Numbered from the stretch's first letter, positions 25,464 to 33,776 are shown. The stretch is 64,000 nucleotides of DNA from an uncultured Rickettsiales bacterium (GCA_913046825.1 CAJWTF010000003.1:11487-75486); one strand, 5' to 3'. Numbers and translations are program-made. Notes: generated by a model from the letters alone, not told the origin.

Positions 25464-26225
25464 ATGCCGATTGCTGTTTCCGCCCGGGAAGCCAACGAAA
25501 ATCGTGTTGGGAATACTTTTCCCGAAGTCATCGCGAAGCCGTTTTATCGCAGCCTCTATTTCGGCTCGCCGCCGGCGCGCGGCGGCAGCGCGGACGAGAA
25601 CAAGAAAGCCATGCCGCAGGCGTATCTGATCGAACAACCGGCAAACAGTGAAGTAGCGGCGCATTTCCATGATACCAACCAGTTCCAGGTGTTCGTGCAT
25701 GGTAAGGGAGCCTTCGGCAAAAAGCCCTTCGATGGGGTGATGGTGCATTACGCAAAGGCGCACACGACCTATGGCCCGATCTCCGCGGGCGATGACGGCG
25801 CGCATTACATGACGCTGCGGAACAACTGGGATTCCGGCGCGAAACTCATGCCCGCAAACCGGGACAAGCTGCGTAAGATCAAGCGGCTGCACCGGGTGGC
25901 TGAAGAGGTGCCGGTGCCGGACGCCGCGGCGCTTAAATCCGTCGCCGTGGAGACTGCAGACCTTATCCCGTTGGAAGAAGACGGACTTGGCGCGCGCCAG
26001 TTCAATATCGGACCCGGCCACGAATGTGCAATCACGCTTGAGACCAATGGTGCGGGTGGTTACGCCTATGTGGTCGGAGGTTCCGTTCGCTATGACGGGG
26101 ACGAGTATGAGACCAAATCACTGATTTATCGCGCTCACGATGACGCGCCGCTGTTCGTCAAAGGCGGCACTGAGGGGGCCAGCGTGTTGTTGTTGCAGTT
26201 CCCGCCGGAACCGGACGGCGAATAG
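25464..26225 (+). CDS. Cupin-fold protein, possibly two-domain
   Basis: A 253-residue protein. The first domain has A-A-H-F-H-D-T-N-Q-F-Q-V-F-V-H-G-K-G, a cupin motif 1 in which Gln occupies the usual Glu place. A second beta-rich stretch from about residue 175 (G-P-G-H-E-C-A-I-T-L) looks like another, more divergent cupin. I start it at ATG 25464, because GGAG is 8 nt upstream. The alternative GTG at 25455 overlaps that site. It stands 57 bp after the UPF0178 gene. No substrate can be assigned. Confidence 0.7.
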   Translation: MPIAVSAREANENRVGNTFPEVIAKPFYRSLYFGSPPARGGSADENKKAMPQAYLIEQPANSEVAAHFHDTNQFQVFVHGKGAFGKKPFDGVMVHYAKAHTTYGPISAGDDGAHYMTLRNNWDSGAKLMPANRDKLRKIKRLHRVAEEVPVPDAAALKSVAVETADLIPLEEDGLGARQFNIGPGHECAITLETNGAGGYAYVVGGSVRYDGDEYETKSLIYRAHDDAPLFVKGGTEGASVLLLQFPPEPDGE

Positions 26226-26253
26226 GAAACACCAGATGGTTTTATCCGAACAC

Positions 26254-26381
26254 CGTCATTCCGGGGCGTCTCGAAGAGATGAAGCTGGAATTATTGCCTG
26301 AGCCTTTTATTCGGTGGACGTTATCAGGGGCGAGGCTCAGGCCATAATTCCGGATAACGCTGCTGCGTTCCCGGAATGACG
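26254..26381. repeat. Nested inverted repeat, about 128 bp
   Basis: Outer arms CGTCATTCCGGG (26254-26265) and CCCGGAATGACG (26370-26381) are perfect inverted copies. Inside lie arms at 26285-26304 and 26334-26353 that match at 18 of 20 positions. The whole would fold into one long interrupted hairpin. No coding capacity is seen. The outer arms recur at 5619-5658. Confidence 0.75.
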
Positions 26382-26409
26382 CATAGAGTTAGAGAGGAAG
26401 GAAAACAAA

Positions 26410-27183
26410 ATGTCACGACTGGACGGCAAGATTGCGCTCATCACCGGCGGGGCTTCCGGCTTCGGCGCTTCGACCGGTAAGATTTTCGCGGGCGAAGGCG
26501 CCAAGGTCGTGCTCACCGATAAGAACGTCGACGGCGTGCAAGCGGTGGCGCGGGAGATCGGTAATGCCGCGAGCGCGATGGCCCACGACGTGACTTCGGA
26601 AGACGATTGGAAATGCGTTGTCGAAGAGACCGTCGCGATGCACGGTAAGCTCGACATCCTCATGAACAACGCCGGGGTTATGGGAACTGGCGCTGCGCAA
26701 GATATTGAACACATGAGCCTGGATGAGTGGAAATTCGTCCAGGAGATCAACAGCGACGGTGTCTTTCTTGGATGCCGGGCCGTGATCCAAGCGATGAAGG
26801 AGGGTGGCGGGGGGTCGATCATTAATATTTCGTCCACCGCCGGGTTCCGGGCGACACCGGGGATCGCGGCTTACGGCGCGTCAAAGGGCGCAGTGCGGCA
26901 ATTGACGAAATCGGTCGCGGCCTATTGTGGGCGCAAGGGATACAATATCCGTTGCAACTCGATCCATCCGGGTATGGTACGCACCCCGCTCGGCGAGGCG
27001 GTGCTTAAGTATTACGGTGACTTGGAAGCATCCGCAGAGAAGCGAACCCAATCAGTGCCGTTGGGGCGTCTCGGCGAGGTCGAGGATGTTGCTTATGCGG
27101 CGCTCTATCTGGCGTCGGACGAGGCTCGGTATATCAACAGTAACGAGTTGGTCGTCGATGGCGGCATGCTCGGCGGCGGTTAG
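26410..27183 (+). CDS. Short-chain dehydrogenase/reductase
   Basis: A 257-residue classical SDR. The cofactor motif T-G-G-A-S-G-F-G-A-S is at residues 13-22, N-N-A-G-V is near 88, the catalytic Ser is in I-N-I-S-S-T-A, and Tyr and Lys are in Y-G-A-S-K (about 157-161). The closing V-D-G-G-M-L is also typical. Asp after the second strand (V-L-T-D-K) favours NAD(H). It probably oxidises a secondary alcohol. AGAGAGGAAGG precedes the ATG. A truncated flavin oxidoreductase starts 12 bp after the stop and would have been cotranscribed. Confidence 0.93.
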   Translation: MSRLDGKIALITGGASGFGASTGKIFAGEGAKVVLTDKNVDGVQAVAREIGNAASAMAHDVTSEDDWKCVVEETVAMHGKLDILMNNAGVMGTGAAQDIEHMSLDEWKFVQEINSDGVFLGCRAVIQAMKEGGGGSIINISSTAGFRATPGIAAYGASKGAVRQLTKSVAAYCGRKGYNIRCNSIHPGMVRTPLGEAVLKYYGDLEASAEKRTQSVPLGRLGEVEDVAYAALYLASDEARYINSNELVVDGGMLGGG

Positions 27184-27195
27184 AGAGAGACGACC

Positions 27196-27372
27196 ATGAA
27201 ATTCGGCATTTTCTATGAGTTGCAACTGCCCCGCCCCTGGGAAACGGGTTCGGAACAGCAGCTGTTCAAGAACGCCCTCGATCAAGTGGAATTGGCCGAT
27301 GGGCTGGGCGTCGACTACGCCTGGATGGTTGTCAGTCCAAATACTCGAACCGGAACGCATCACCCTGGCTGA
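27196..27372 (+). pseudogene. Truncated LLM-class flavin oxidoreductase, N terminus only
   Basis: From ATG 27196 the reading frame begins M-K-F-G-I-F-Y-E-L-Q-L-P-R-P-W and continues to D-Y-A-W, the standard first 43 residues of a luciferase-like monooxygenase. After D-Y-A-W the expected E-V-E-H-H-F sequence is missing. The frame reads 15 unrelated residues to TGA at 27370. These last residues are antisense to the 3' end of the convergent MBL gene, whose stop is at 27332. A deletion between about 27325 and 27332 that removed the rest of the gene is the simplest explanation. Confidence 0.75.
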
Positions 27373-28189
27373 CGACCCGGCCTACCGAGGGCAGCGGGAA
27401 GTGGGCGGTCATAACAATTTTGTCCTGATCCGCATGAGCCTCGAGGAATGTCTGCCGTGTGGCGCTGGCCATCGCTTGATCCAGATCGACGGTCGGGCAA
27501 AGCGACGTATAAATGCATTGCAGTGGTGAATGCATCAGGTCGCCCGACATGGTGCCAAGTACGCCGTTCGATGTCATTTGCACCGCGACATGACCCGCCG
27601 TGTGGCCCGGCGTGGGCGTCAACGAGATATTGTCATCGAGGGCGAAATCCATAGCTACCAGCTCCGCCTGTTTGGCTTCCATGATCGGCAGTACGCTCTC
27701 GCGGAAGACGATGTTATTTGATTCCGCGTGGGACTCGTATTCCGGTTGTGAGAAAATGTATTTCGCATTCGGGAATGTCGGGACCCAGCGCCCATCTTCT
27801 AGCTTTGTGTTCCAGCCGCAATGGTCCACATGCAAATGGGTGCAGAAGACATAGTCGATCTCAGTCGGATCGACGCCGGCAGCCTTCAGATTTCTGAGAT
27901 AAGTGTCATCTAGGCGATCATTCCAATCGGGGACCCATTTGAACTTCTTATGGCAACCGACGCAGGTGTCGATCAGGATCGTGTGGTGCTTGGTGCGGAC
28001 CAGATAGGATTGGATCGGTAGGATCATCTTACCGCTGCTGGGAGAGACGGCGTTTGGCAGCAGCCAGTCTTTATGGGCGTCGAACATCTCCGGCGTGAAG
28101 CCGTCGAAGAATTCTTCTAGGGTCATGAACTCGGCCATCTGTTCCAAGACCGACGTCACCTCAATATCGCCCAACTGCCAATCGGCCAT
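27332..28189 (-). CDS. MBL-fold metallo-hydrolase
   Basis: A 285-residue metallo-beta-lactamase-fold hydrolase. C-T-H-L-H-V-D-H-C-G-W gives the HxHxDH zinc motif near residues 118-123. T-P-G-H-T-A-G-H supplies the next His, S-G-D-L-M-H the bridging Asp, and T-A-H-F-P-L-P the last His. The overall form resembles N-acyl-homoserine-lactonase-like and other lactonase or esterase members. The stop lies at the deletion junction of the truncated flavin oxidoreductase gene, but the C terminus R-V-V-S-Q-G-D-A-F-R-F looks natural. It follows trpEG by 70 bp on the same strand. Confidence 0.88.
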   Translation of the reverse strand: MADWQLGDIEVTSVLEQMAEFMTLEEFFDGFTPEMFDAHKDWLLPNAVSPSSGKMILPIQSYLVRTKHHTILIDTCVGCHKKFKWVPDWNDRLDDTYLRNLKAAGVDPTEIDYVFCTHLHVDHCGWNTKLEDGRWVPTFPNAKYIFSQPEYESHAESNNIVFRESVLPIMEAKQAELVAMDFALDDNISLTPTPGHTAGHVAVQMTSNGVLGTMSGDLMHSPLQCIYTSLCPTVDLDQAMASATRQTFLEAHADQDKIVMTAHFPLPSVGRVVSQGDAFRFEYLD

Positions 28190-28259
28190 TTGTATTCCCC
28201 TATATTGCAGACCTCATCCTGAACCAGATTTAGATCGGGCAATATCCTTCGACAGGTGG

Positions 28260-30425
28260 CTACCCCGCCGCCGCGACCGCCATGCCGACCACATTGCGGA
28301 TCACCTGCAAGCCGTGATCGTTTTCCAATGTCAGGATCGATTCGGGATGGAACTGTACCGCCCAGATAGGCAGGCTTTCGTGACAAATGGCCATCGCGAC
28401 ATTGTCGTCGGCGCGGCCCAATACTTTGATGCCGTCGGGAGCTTTGTCCGCGTTGAAGTAGATCGAATGATAGCGCGCCGTGGTAAAGGCGGGCGGTAGG
28501 TCCGCAAACATTGGAGACGGCTCGACGATGACCGTCGACGGTTTTCCGTGCATCGGATAATTGAGGAATTTTAGCTCCGCGCCGAAATATTCTGCGATTC
28601 CTTGCAGGCCGAGGCAGACGCCAAACATCGGTAGGTTCCGTTCCAAGCACGCGCTAATCGTCTCCTTCATGGCGAAATCTGAGGGCTCGCCCGGCCCCGG
28701 TGAGAACACCACGAGGTCGGGCGCGATAGCGTCCAATTGTGCCATATCAAAGCCGAACCGCATGGTCTGGACTTCGGCCCCGGTCTGGCGGAAATAGTTC
28801 GCTAAAGTGTGGACGAAGGAATCCTCGTGATCGATCAGCAAGATGCGTTTACCGGCACCGGTCTGCGCTTGCATCGGTGTTTCCGCGTTATGGCCCGCCG
28901 GGGTCGGCTTGCTGATCGCATCGAGGAAAGCCGAGGCCTTCAGATGAATTTCGTTCTCTTCCTCGTTCGGGTCGGAATCGAATAATAGCGTGGCTCCCGC
29001 GCGGACTGAGGCGATGCCGTCCTTGAACTGGATTGTCCGCAAGGTGAGGCCGGTGTTCATATTACCGTTGGCGAAGGCCGCTCCGACGGCGCCACCATAC
29101 CAGCGACGCGGCGAGCGTTCATGATCCTCGATAAACTGCATTGCCCATTTCTTCGGCGCACCGGTGACTGTGACCGCCCAGGCGTGCGAGAGGAACGCGT
29201 CGAGAGCGTCGTATTCCGATCGCAACGTGCCAACCACGTGGTCGACCGTGTGGATCAACCGCGAATACATCTCGATCTGACGCCGTCCGATAACCTTCAC
29301 CGATCCCGGCTCGCAGATGCGAGATTTATCGTTACGGTCGACATCGGTGCACATGGTAAGTTCCGACTCGTCCTTCTTCGAGTTCAGTAAGGTCAGTATT
29401 TGACTGGCGTCATGGATCGGATCGGTGCCGCGTCGGATGGTGCCGGAAATCGGGCAGGTCTCGACCCGACGACCGTCGACCCGTACGAACATTTCAGGCG
29501 AAGCCCCGACGAGATATTCTTGTTCGCCAATATTCATGAAGAAGCCGTAGGGGGCCGGATTGACCTTCATCAACCGCCGGAAGATGACCGAAGGGGGCTC
29601 CTCGACCGGCTGCCAGGTGTTTACGCCGGGGACGGTTTCGAACAAGTCACCGGACTTGAAGTATTCCTTGGCCTTGCTGACCGTCACACCGTATTCGCCG
29701 GGCTGGTGATCGCTCGCTGTCGGTGCGTGATCGGCGAATTTGAATTCTTCCACGGGGCCGCTCCGCGCCATGCGTGCGGTCGAGTGACCGTCGACTTCGA
29801 ACTCGTAATTATGCCACAGCGCTTCGCCGCGTTGATGGTCGACCAGGAGCAAGCGGTCCGGCAGATAGAGCAGTAGATCGCGCTGATCACCGTCGAGATT
29901 CTGTTTGCGATCCAGCGGCTCGAACTGGAACGCCAGATTATAGCCGAATGATCCGTAGAGGCCGAAGAAAGCTTCTTCTTGCGGCGCGCTAAAGAAATCC
30001 AGGAATTCGCGTACCAAGGAGAAGGTCGAGGGCTGCTTGCTGCGTTGCTCTTCGGGGAAGCGCTCGGTCGATTGCTTGATCTGGACGGTAAAACCGTTGT
30101 CCGTTAGCGCGTGACTCTCAAGGAAGTCCAATTCTGGCAAACGTTTAGCAACGGCGTCGACAAGTATCCGACCGCGGTCGCTGAGCGCCCGCACTCGCGC
30201 GGCGCGGCCTATTGCGGAGACCTCCACCGGAGGATCGATGAAGCCCATATCCCAACGCGTGTATCGTCCCGGATACTCAAAGTCGGAGGAAAGCAGGACG
30301 CCGCGATGCGAGTCGAGCGAGTCGACCAACAGCATACGCGCGCCTTCATAGGTTTCGGCTTCCGTGGTACGGCGCACTGTGACGCCGCCCTTGGTGGTAA
30401 AGTCGTTATTTCCCATATTCGTCAT
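28260..30425 (-). CDS. trpEG: Anthranilate synthase, fused TrpE-TrpG
   Basis: A 721-residue fusion that makes anthranilate from chorismate and glutamine, the first step of tryptophan synthesis. The TrpE part includes L-D-S-H-R-G-V-L-L-S-S near the N terminus, D-V-D-R-N-D-K and T-V-T-G-A-P-K-K-W-A-M-Q. A short linker leads to the TrpG amidotransferase with nucleophile Cys in F-G-V-C-L-G-L-Q-G and His-Glu in Q-F-H-P-E-S. Such fusions are typical of Azospirillum, rhizobia and relatives. The ATG at 30425 follows GAAGGAAG, and an in-frame TTG at 30443 is upstream of that site. Control is by the attenuator at 30485-30605. Confidence 0.95.
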   Translation of the reverse strand: MTNMGNNDFTTKGGVTVRRTTEAETYEGARMLLVDSLDSHRGVLLSSDFEYPGRYTRWDMGFIDPPVEVSAIGRAARVRALSDRGRILVDAVAKRLPELDFLESHALTDNGFTVQIKQSTERFPEEQRSKQPSTFSLVREFLDFFSAPQEEAFFGLYGSFGYNLAFQFEPLDRKQNLDGDQRDLLLYLPDRLLLVDHQRGEALWHNYEFEVDGHSTARMARSGPVEEFKFADHAPTASDHQPGEYGVTVSKAKEYFKSGDLFETVPGVNTWQPVEEPPSVIFRRLMKVNPAPYGFFMNIGEQEYLVGASPEMFVRVDGRRVETCPISGTIRRGTDPIHDASQILTLLNSKKDESELTMCTDVDRNDKSRICEPGSVKVIGRRQIEMYSRLIHTVDHVVGTLRSEYDALDAFLSHAWAVTVTGAPKKWAMQFIEDHERSPRRWYGGAVGAAFANGNMNTGLTLRTIQFKDGIASVRAGATLLFDSDPNEEENEIHLKASAFLDAISKPTPAGHNAETPMQAQTGAGKRILLIDHEDSFVHTLANYFRQTGAEVQTMRFGFDMAQLDAIAPDLVVFSPGPGEPSDFAMKETISACLERNLPMFGVCLGLQGIAEYFGAELKFLNYPMHGKPSTVIVEPSPMFADLPPAFTTARYHSIYFNADKAPDGIKVLGRADDNVAMAICHESLPIWAVQFHPESILTLENDHGLQVIRNVVGMAVAAAG

Positions 30426-30484
30426 GGCATCAGCTTCCTTCAAGTCTTCCTCGACCGTCCGAGCCCCGAGCGATGCCGACGTCG

Positions 30485-30519
30485 AAAAAACAAATGGCTG
30501 CCAGGGTTCCGGCAGCCAT
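30485..30519 (-). terminator. Attenuator terminator of trpEG
   Basis: On the minus strand a perfect 9 bp stem, ATGGCTGCC and GGCAGCCAT, with an 8 nt loop is followed by TTTGTTTTTT. It lies 33 nt after the leader peptide stop and 60 nt before the trpEG start. This is the structure of an intrinsic terminator used for attenuation. Confidence 0.9.
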
Positions 30520-30541
30520 CGAATTCACACATAAGATTTTG

Positions 30542-30565
30542 GGCCGCCGTTTTATGAACGCAGCC
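30542..30565 (-). promoter_or_regulatory. Attenuator segments 1 and 2 (pause and antiterminator)
   Basis: Segment 1 GGCTGC (30565-30560, last Trp codon plus Leu) can pair with GCGGCC in segment 2. Segment 2 CGGCGGCC (30549-30542) can instead pair with GGCTGCCG (30517-30510), the 5' arm of the terminator, with one G-U pair. Ribosome stalling on the Trp codons would free segment 2 for the antiterminator. The pairings were made by eye. Confidence 0.7.
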
Positions 30566-30605
30566 ACCACCAATTTGATTTCGTAATCACAAATGTGTCT
30601 CTCAT
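30552..30605 (-). CDS. trpL: Trp operon leader peptide
   Basis: A 17-residue peptide, MRDTFVITKSNWWWLRS, with three consecutive Trp codons at 30572-30564 and stop at 30554-30552. It lies directly before the attenuator terminator and trpEG. Its role is to couple charged tRNA-Trp level to transcription of trpEG by ribosome stalling. It is too short to be found by ordinary gene calling, but three Trp in a row in this position is decisive. Confidence 0.92.
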   Translation of the reverse strand: MRDTFVITKSNWWWLRS

Positions 30606-30613
30606 GATGGCGC

Positions 30614-30643
30614 TATAGAGCCATAAAGCCGCGCGACGGTCAA
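30614..30643 (-). promoter_or_regulatory. Candidate promoter of trpL-trpEG
   Basis: TTGACC (30643-30638) and CTCTAT (30620-30615) are separated by 17 nt on the minus strand, about 10 nt upstream of the trpL ATG. The short distance leaves little leader before the start codon, so a slightly different -10 register is possible. Confidence 0.45.
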
Positions 30644-30747
30644 TTGGGATTTGGCGGTGCCGAAGTTGTCCGGACCTTTCCCTGTTCAAGGCTCAATCGC
30701 GTTATACCTCACTGGCAGGACATTTACTCCCGAGGGGACTGACCGCG

Positions 30748-31890
30748 ATGGATTACAAGCGTATTTCGGCGGATTGCCACATCGATATGTGCTGGATGCC
30801 GCCCGACTTATTCACGAGCGAGGCCGCCGCCGCGATAAAGGATCGAATGCCGTATGTCACCGACGGTCCGGACGGCCCGTATTGGACCTGCAAGAATGGC
30901 ACGTCTTTCGGCTTGAAGAACGGCTTGGGTCCGGCGGGTGCGAAGTATATTCCGGGAACCCACGCGCGGGCTGATTTGATGGCGGCGACAGGCCTCTATG
31001 ATGATGGTAAGAAGGACATTCGCCGGGTCTCGACGCCGGAACTTCGGCTCAAAGACATGGAGCGCGACAATGTCGACGCGGAGGTGATGTACGGTATTCT
31101 GGGGGCTGCCTCGAAACTGCAAGATCACGACGCCGCGAATGAGATGTACCGCATCTATAATGATTGGTTGGCGGCGGAATTCCTGAAATACCCGGACCGG
31201 CAAATTCCACTGGCCTGTCTGCCGTATGGCGACCCGGATGCGTCGGCAAAGGAAATTTACCGGGCTGCCGATCTTGGTTTGAAGGGACTCGAGCTATCGT
31301 GCTCCTGGGATATGGAGCCGATGTATCATCCGATGTGGAAGCCGATTTGGGAGGCCGTGAACGAAACCGGCTTGCCGCTGCATTTCCACACATTTCCGGC
31401 GGTCCCGATCGATAAATTTGGTGATTACGATCAAATGACCCGCCGAGCGGCGATCTTTACCGTCGTCTCGGGCTTTCAGATGCATCTGATCAACATTGTC
31501 GCGGCGGTGATCGGCGGCGGTGTCTTGGAGACCTATCCGAATGTGCGTATCGCCTTGGGCGAAAGCGGTATCGGCTGGTTGCCTTATGCGCTCGACCGGA
31601 TGGATTTCGAATGGGAAGACCGCTTCCACGACCTCAATCTCAAGATGAAGCCGAGCGATTATTGGAAGCGTCAATGCAAGGCGACATTCCAATATGACAT
31701 GATCGGCGCCCGCATGATCGACGATATTGGCCTTGAGACATTGATGTGGGGCTCGGACTATCCACATGGGGATGGTGTGTGGCCTGATTCAGATAAATAT
31801 ATCGAAGAGCAGTTCGCCGGATTGTCGGCGGATCAAATCCACAAGATCACCTGTGAGAACGCCGGTAAGTTTTACGGGTTGATGAGTTAA
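30748..31890 (+). CDS. Amidohydrolase 2 family protein (ACMSD-like)
   Basis: A 380-residue TIM-barrel protein of the amidohydrolase 2 family. Early D-C-H-I-D (Asp9, His11) takes the place of the usual DxHxH, L-P-L-H-F-H supplies a mid-barrel His pair, and W-G-S-D-Y-P-H-G-D supplies the late Asp. Members decarboxylate or hydrolyse aromatic or carboxylate substrates with one metal ion. The second position of the first motif is Asp rather than His, which occurs in some decarboxylases of the family. It diverges from trpL and is followed 79 bp later by the tandem hydrolases. Confidence 0.88.
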   Translation: MDYKRISADCHIDMCWMPPDLFTSEAAAAIKDRMPYVTDGPDGPYWTCKNGTSFGLKNGLGPAGAKYIPGTHARADLMAATGLYDDGKKDIRRVSTPELRLKDMERDNVDAEVMYGILGAASKLQDHDAANEMYRIYNDWLAAEFLKYPDRQIPLACLPYGDPDASAKEIYRAADLGLKGLELSCSWDMEPMYHPMWKPIWEAVNETGLPLHFHTFPAVPIDKFGDYDQMTRRAAIFTVVSGFQMHLINIVAAVIGGGVLETYPNVRIALGESGIGWLPYALDRMDFEWEDRFHDLNLKMKPSDYWKRQCKATFQYDMIGARMIDDIGLETLMWGSDYPHGDGVWPDSDKYIEEQFAGLSADQIHKITCENAGKFYGLMS

Positions 31891-31968
31891 TAACCTCCCT
31901 GCGTTCGACACTTCGGGCGGGCTTAGGCTCGCCTCTTTGTTGACCGGGGCAATGGGACGAGACTGTTC

Positions 31969-32832
31969 ATGACCGAAGCGAAGACTATTGAGTTTGAATC
32001 CGCTGAAGGATTCCCGATCGCTGCTGATATCTACGGCGATCCGTCCAACGATCCGATATTGTTCATGCATGGCGGCGGCCAAACCCGGCATGCTTGGGGA
32101 GGTGCCGCGGCGGCGCTTGCCAAGCGGGGCTGGTACACGATCAGCATGGATCATCGCGGCCACGGCGACAGCGGCTGGTCGCCTTCCGCCAGCTATGAGT
32201 TGGACGACTTCACTGCTGACTTTCACGCGGTGCAGAAGCAAATCGGGCGCAAGGCGGTGGTTTGTGGCGCATCGCTTGGCGGGCGCACCGCGCTGATGGC
32301 GCTCGGCGAAGGATCGCAAGACCTGACCACGGCGTTGATCTTGGTTGATATCGCACCCAAGACCGAGGCCGCGGGAGTTGCGCGCATTCAGCAGTTCATG
32401 CGCGCTAATCTCGATGGGTTTGCAAATCTGGAAGAGGCGGCGGATGCGGTCTCGGCGTATCGCCATCACCGGTCCCGGCCAAAAGACGTCAGCGGGCTGA
32501 AGAAGAATTTGCGGCTGAAGGATGATGGGCGCTGGTATTGGCATTGGGACCCGAAATATCTTGATCGTAAGGACCGCAACGATCCGATGCATATTGACCG
32601 GGTTCGTATTGCCACACCCAACATCAAGGTGCCGACCTTGCTGATTCGAGGTGGTAGCAGCGATGTGGTCAGCCCGGAAGGGGTGCAGGATTTCCTCACG
32701 CTTCTGCCGACCGCACAATTCATCGATGTCGCCGATGCCGGGCATATGGTGGCGGGCGACAAGAACGACATTTTCACCGACGCGGTAGTCGACTTTCTCG
32801 GCCAGACCTTTGCGGAGCATGCGGCGGAGTGA
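31969..32832 (+). CDS. Alpha/beta hydrolase, first of a tandem pair
   Basis: A 287-residue alpha/beta hydrolase. Oxyanion motif F-M-H-G-G-G-Q-T-R-H, D-H-R-G-H-G-D-S-G-W, nucleophile elbow G-A-S-L-G-G (Ser) and D-A-G-H-M-V with the catalytic His are all present. A conserved middle stretch contains H-R-S-R-P-K-D-V-S-G-L-K-K-N-L-R. Its neighbour at 32832 is clearly the same family with these blocks unchanged, so the pair arose by tandem duplication. The stop overlaps the next start (TGATG). Likely an esterase or peroxidase-type hydrolase, substrate unknown. Confidence 0.9.
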   Translation: MTEAKTIEFESAEGFPIAADIYGDPSNDPILFMHGGGQTRHAWGGAAAALAKRGWYTISMDHRGHGDSGWSPSASYELDDFTADFHAVQKQIGRKAVVCGASLGGRTALMALGEGSQDLTTALILVDIAPKTEAAGVARIQQFMRANLDGFANLEEAADAVSAYRHHRSRPKDVSGLKKNLRLKDDGRWYWHWDPKYLDRKDRNDPMHIDRVRIATPNIKVPTLLIRGGSSDVVSPEGVQDFLTLLPTAQFIDVADAGHMVAGDKNDIFTDAVVDFLGQTFAEHAAE

Positions 32833-33677
32833 TGGAAGCGGAGACAATCAAATTCGAGGCGTCGGGCGGCGTCACTTTGATCGCCGACGCTTGGGGCGAT
32901 CCGGCGGCGGACCCAATCCTGTTTATGCATGGCGGTGGCCAAACCCGACATTCCTGGGGCGGTGCGGCCCGGCTTTTGGCGGAGAAAGGGTGGCGCACCC
33001 TCAGCATCGATTTGCGGGGGCACGGTGATAGCGGTTGGTCGGCGGCGGGCGATTACGAAGCGCACGACTTCGTCGCCGATATCAATGTCGTCTTGGCGAA
33101 GCTCGGACGTAAGGCCGTCCTCGTCGGCGCGTCGCTTGGCGGCCGAACTGCAACATTCGTCGTCGGCACCGGTGCGCCAGACCTCTGCCGTGGTTTGGTG
33201 TTGGTGGATATCACGCCGAAGATCGAGACCAAGGGGGTCGAGCGGATCCTTGCATTCATGAACAGAAATCCGGACGGGTTCGAGACCGTGGAAGATGCCG
33301 CGGACGCGGTCGCTGAATATCGCGAGCATCGCTCCCGCCCGAAGGACGTCAGTGGACTGAAGAAGAACCTGCGGATCGGCGAGAACGGCCGTTGGTTTTG
33401 GCATTGGGACCCGAAATTCCTCGACCGCCGCCACCCGCATGACGAAGTAGCATCGAAGGAAATCAGTGAGGCTGCGTCCCGGATCAAGATTCCAACTCTA
33501 TTGGTGCGTGGCGGGAGCAGCGATGTGGTAAGTCTGGAGAACGTTCAGGATTTCAAACGATTGGTCCCGCACGCCGAATTCGTCGACGTTGCCGAAGCCG
33601 GCCACATGGTTGCCGGAGACCGCAACGACGCGTTTACCGGCGGTGTGGTAGATTTCCTCGAGCGGAATTTCGGCTAG
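32832..33677 (+). CDS. Alpha/beta hydrolase, second of a tandem pair
   Basis: A 281-residue paralogue of the preceding protein. It keeps F-M-H-G-G-G-Q-T-R-H, L-R-G-H-G-D-S-G-W, V-G-A-S-L-G-G-R-T, the H-R-S-R-P-K-D-V-S-G-L-K-K-N-L-R block and E-A-G-H-M-V-A-G-D. More than half the residues look identical by eye. I start it at ATG 32832, overlapping the previous stop. GTG 32829 directly before it is the alternative. The catalytic triad appears complete in both copies, so neither looks degraded. Confidence 0.9.
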   Translation: MEAETIKFEASGGVTLIADAWGDPAADPILFMHGGGQTRHSWGGAARLLAEKGWRTLSIDLRGHGDSGWSAAGDYEAHDFVADINVVLAKLGRKAVLVGASLGGRTATFVVGTGAPDLCRGLVLVDITPKIETKGVERILAFMNRNPDGFETVEDAADAVAEYREHRSRPKDVSGLKKNLRIGENGRWFWHWDPKFLDRRHPHDEVASKEISEAASRIKIPTLLVRGGSSDVVSLENVQDFKRLVPHAEFVDVAEAGHMVAGDRNDAFTGGVVDFLERNFG

Positions 33678-33689
33678 GTTCGCTCGCTT

Positions 33690-33746
33690 TTCGACAAGCT
33701 CAGTATGAGGTCTTGCACGCAAACACCTCATACTGAGCCTATCGAA
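33690..33746. repeat. Palindromic intergenic repeat
   Basis: GCTCAGTATGAGGT (33698-33711) and ACCTCATACTGAGC (33725-33738) are perfect 14 bp inverted arms. The flanks TTCGACAA and TATCGAA extend the pairing with two mismatches. The element lies just after the tandem hydrolases and before the CULT gene. Its sequence differs from the two other palindrome types in the window. Confidence 0.75.
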
Positions 33747-33776
33747 GTATGACCCTCCGTTGCGTTATACCGCCGC

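Noticed and set aside
26226..26409. Possible small RNA gene at the nested inverted repeat
   Set aside because: A promoter and T-rich terminator are not visible, and the outer arms recur elsewhere, which points to a repeat element.
31789..33440. Long minus-strand reading frames opposite the tandem alpha/beta hydrolases
   Set aside because: Both hydrolases show intact catalytic motifs on the plus strand. The antisense frames resemble each other only because the sense genes are paralogues.
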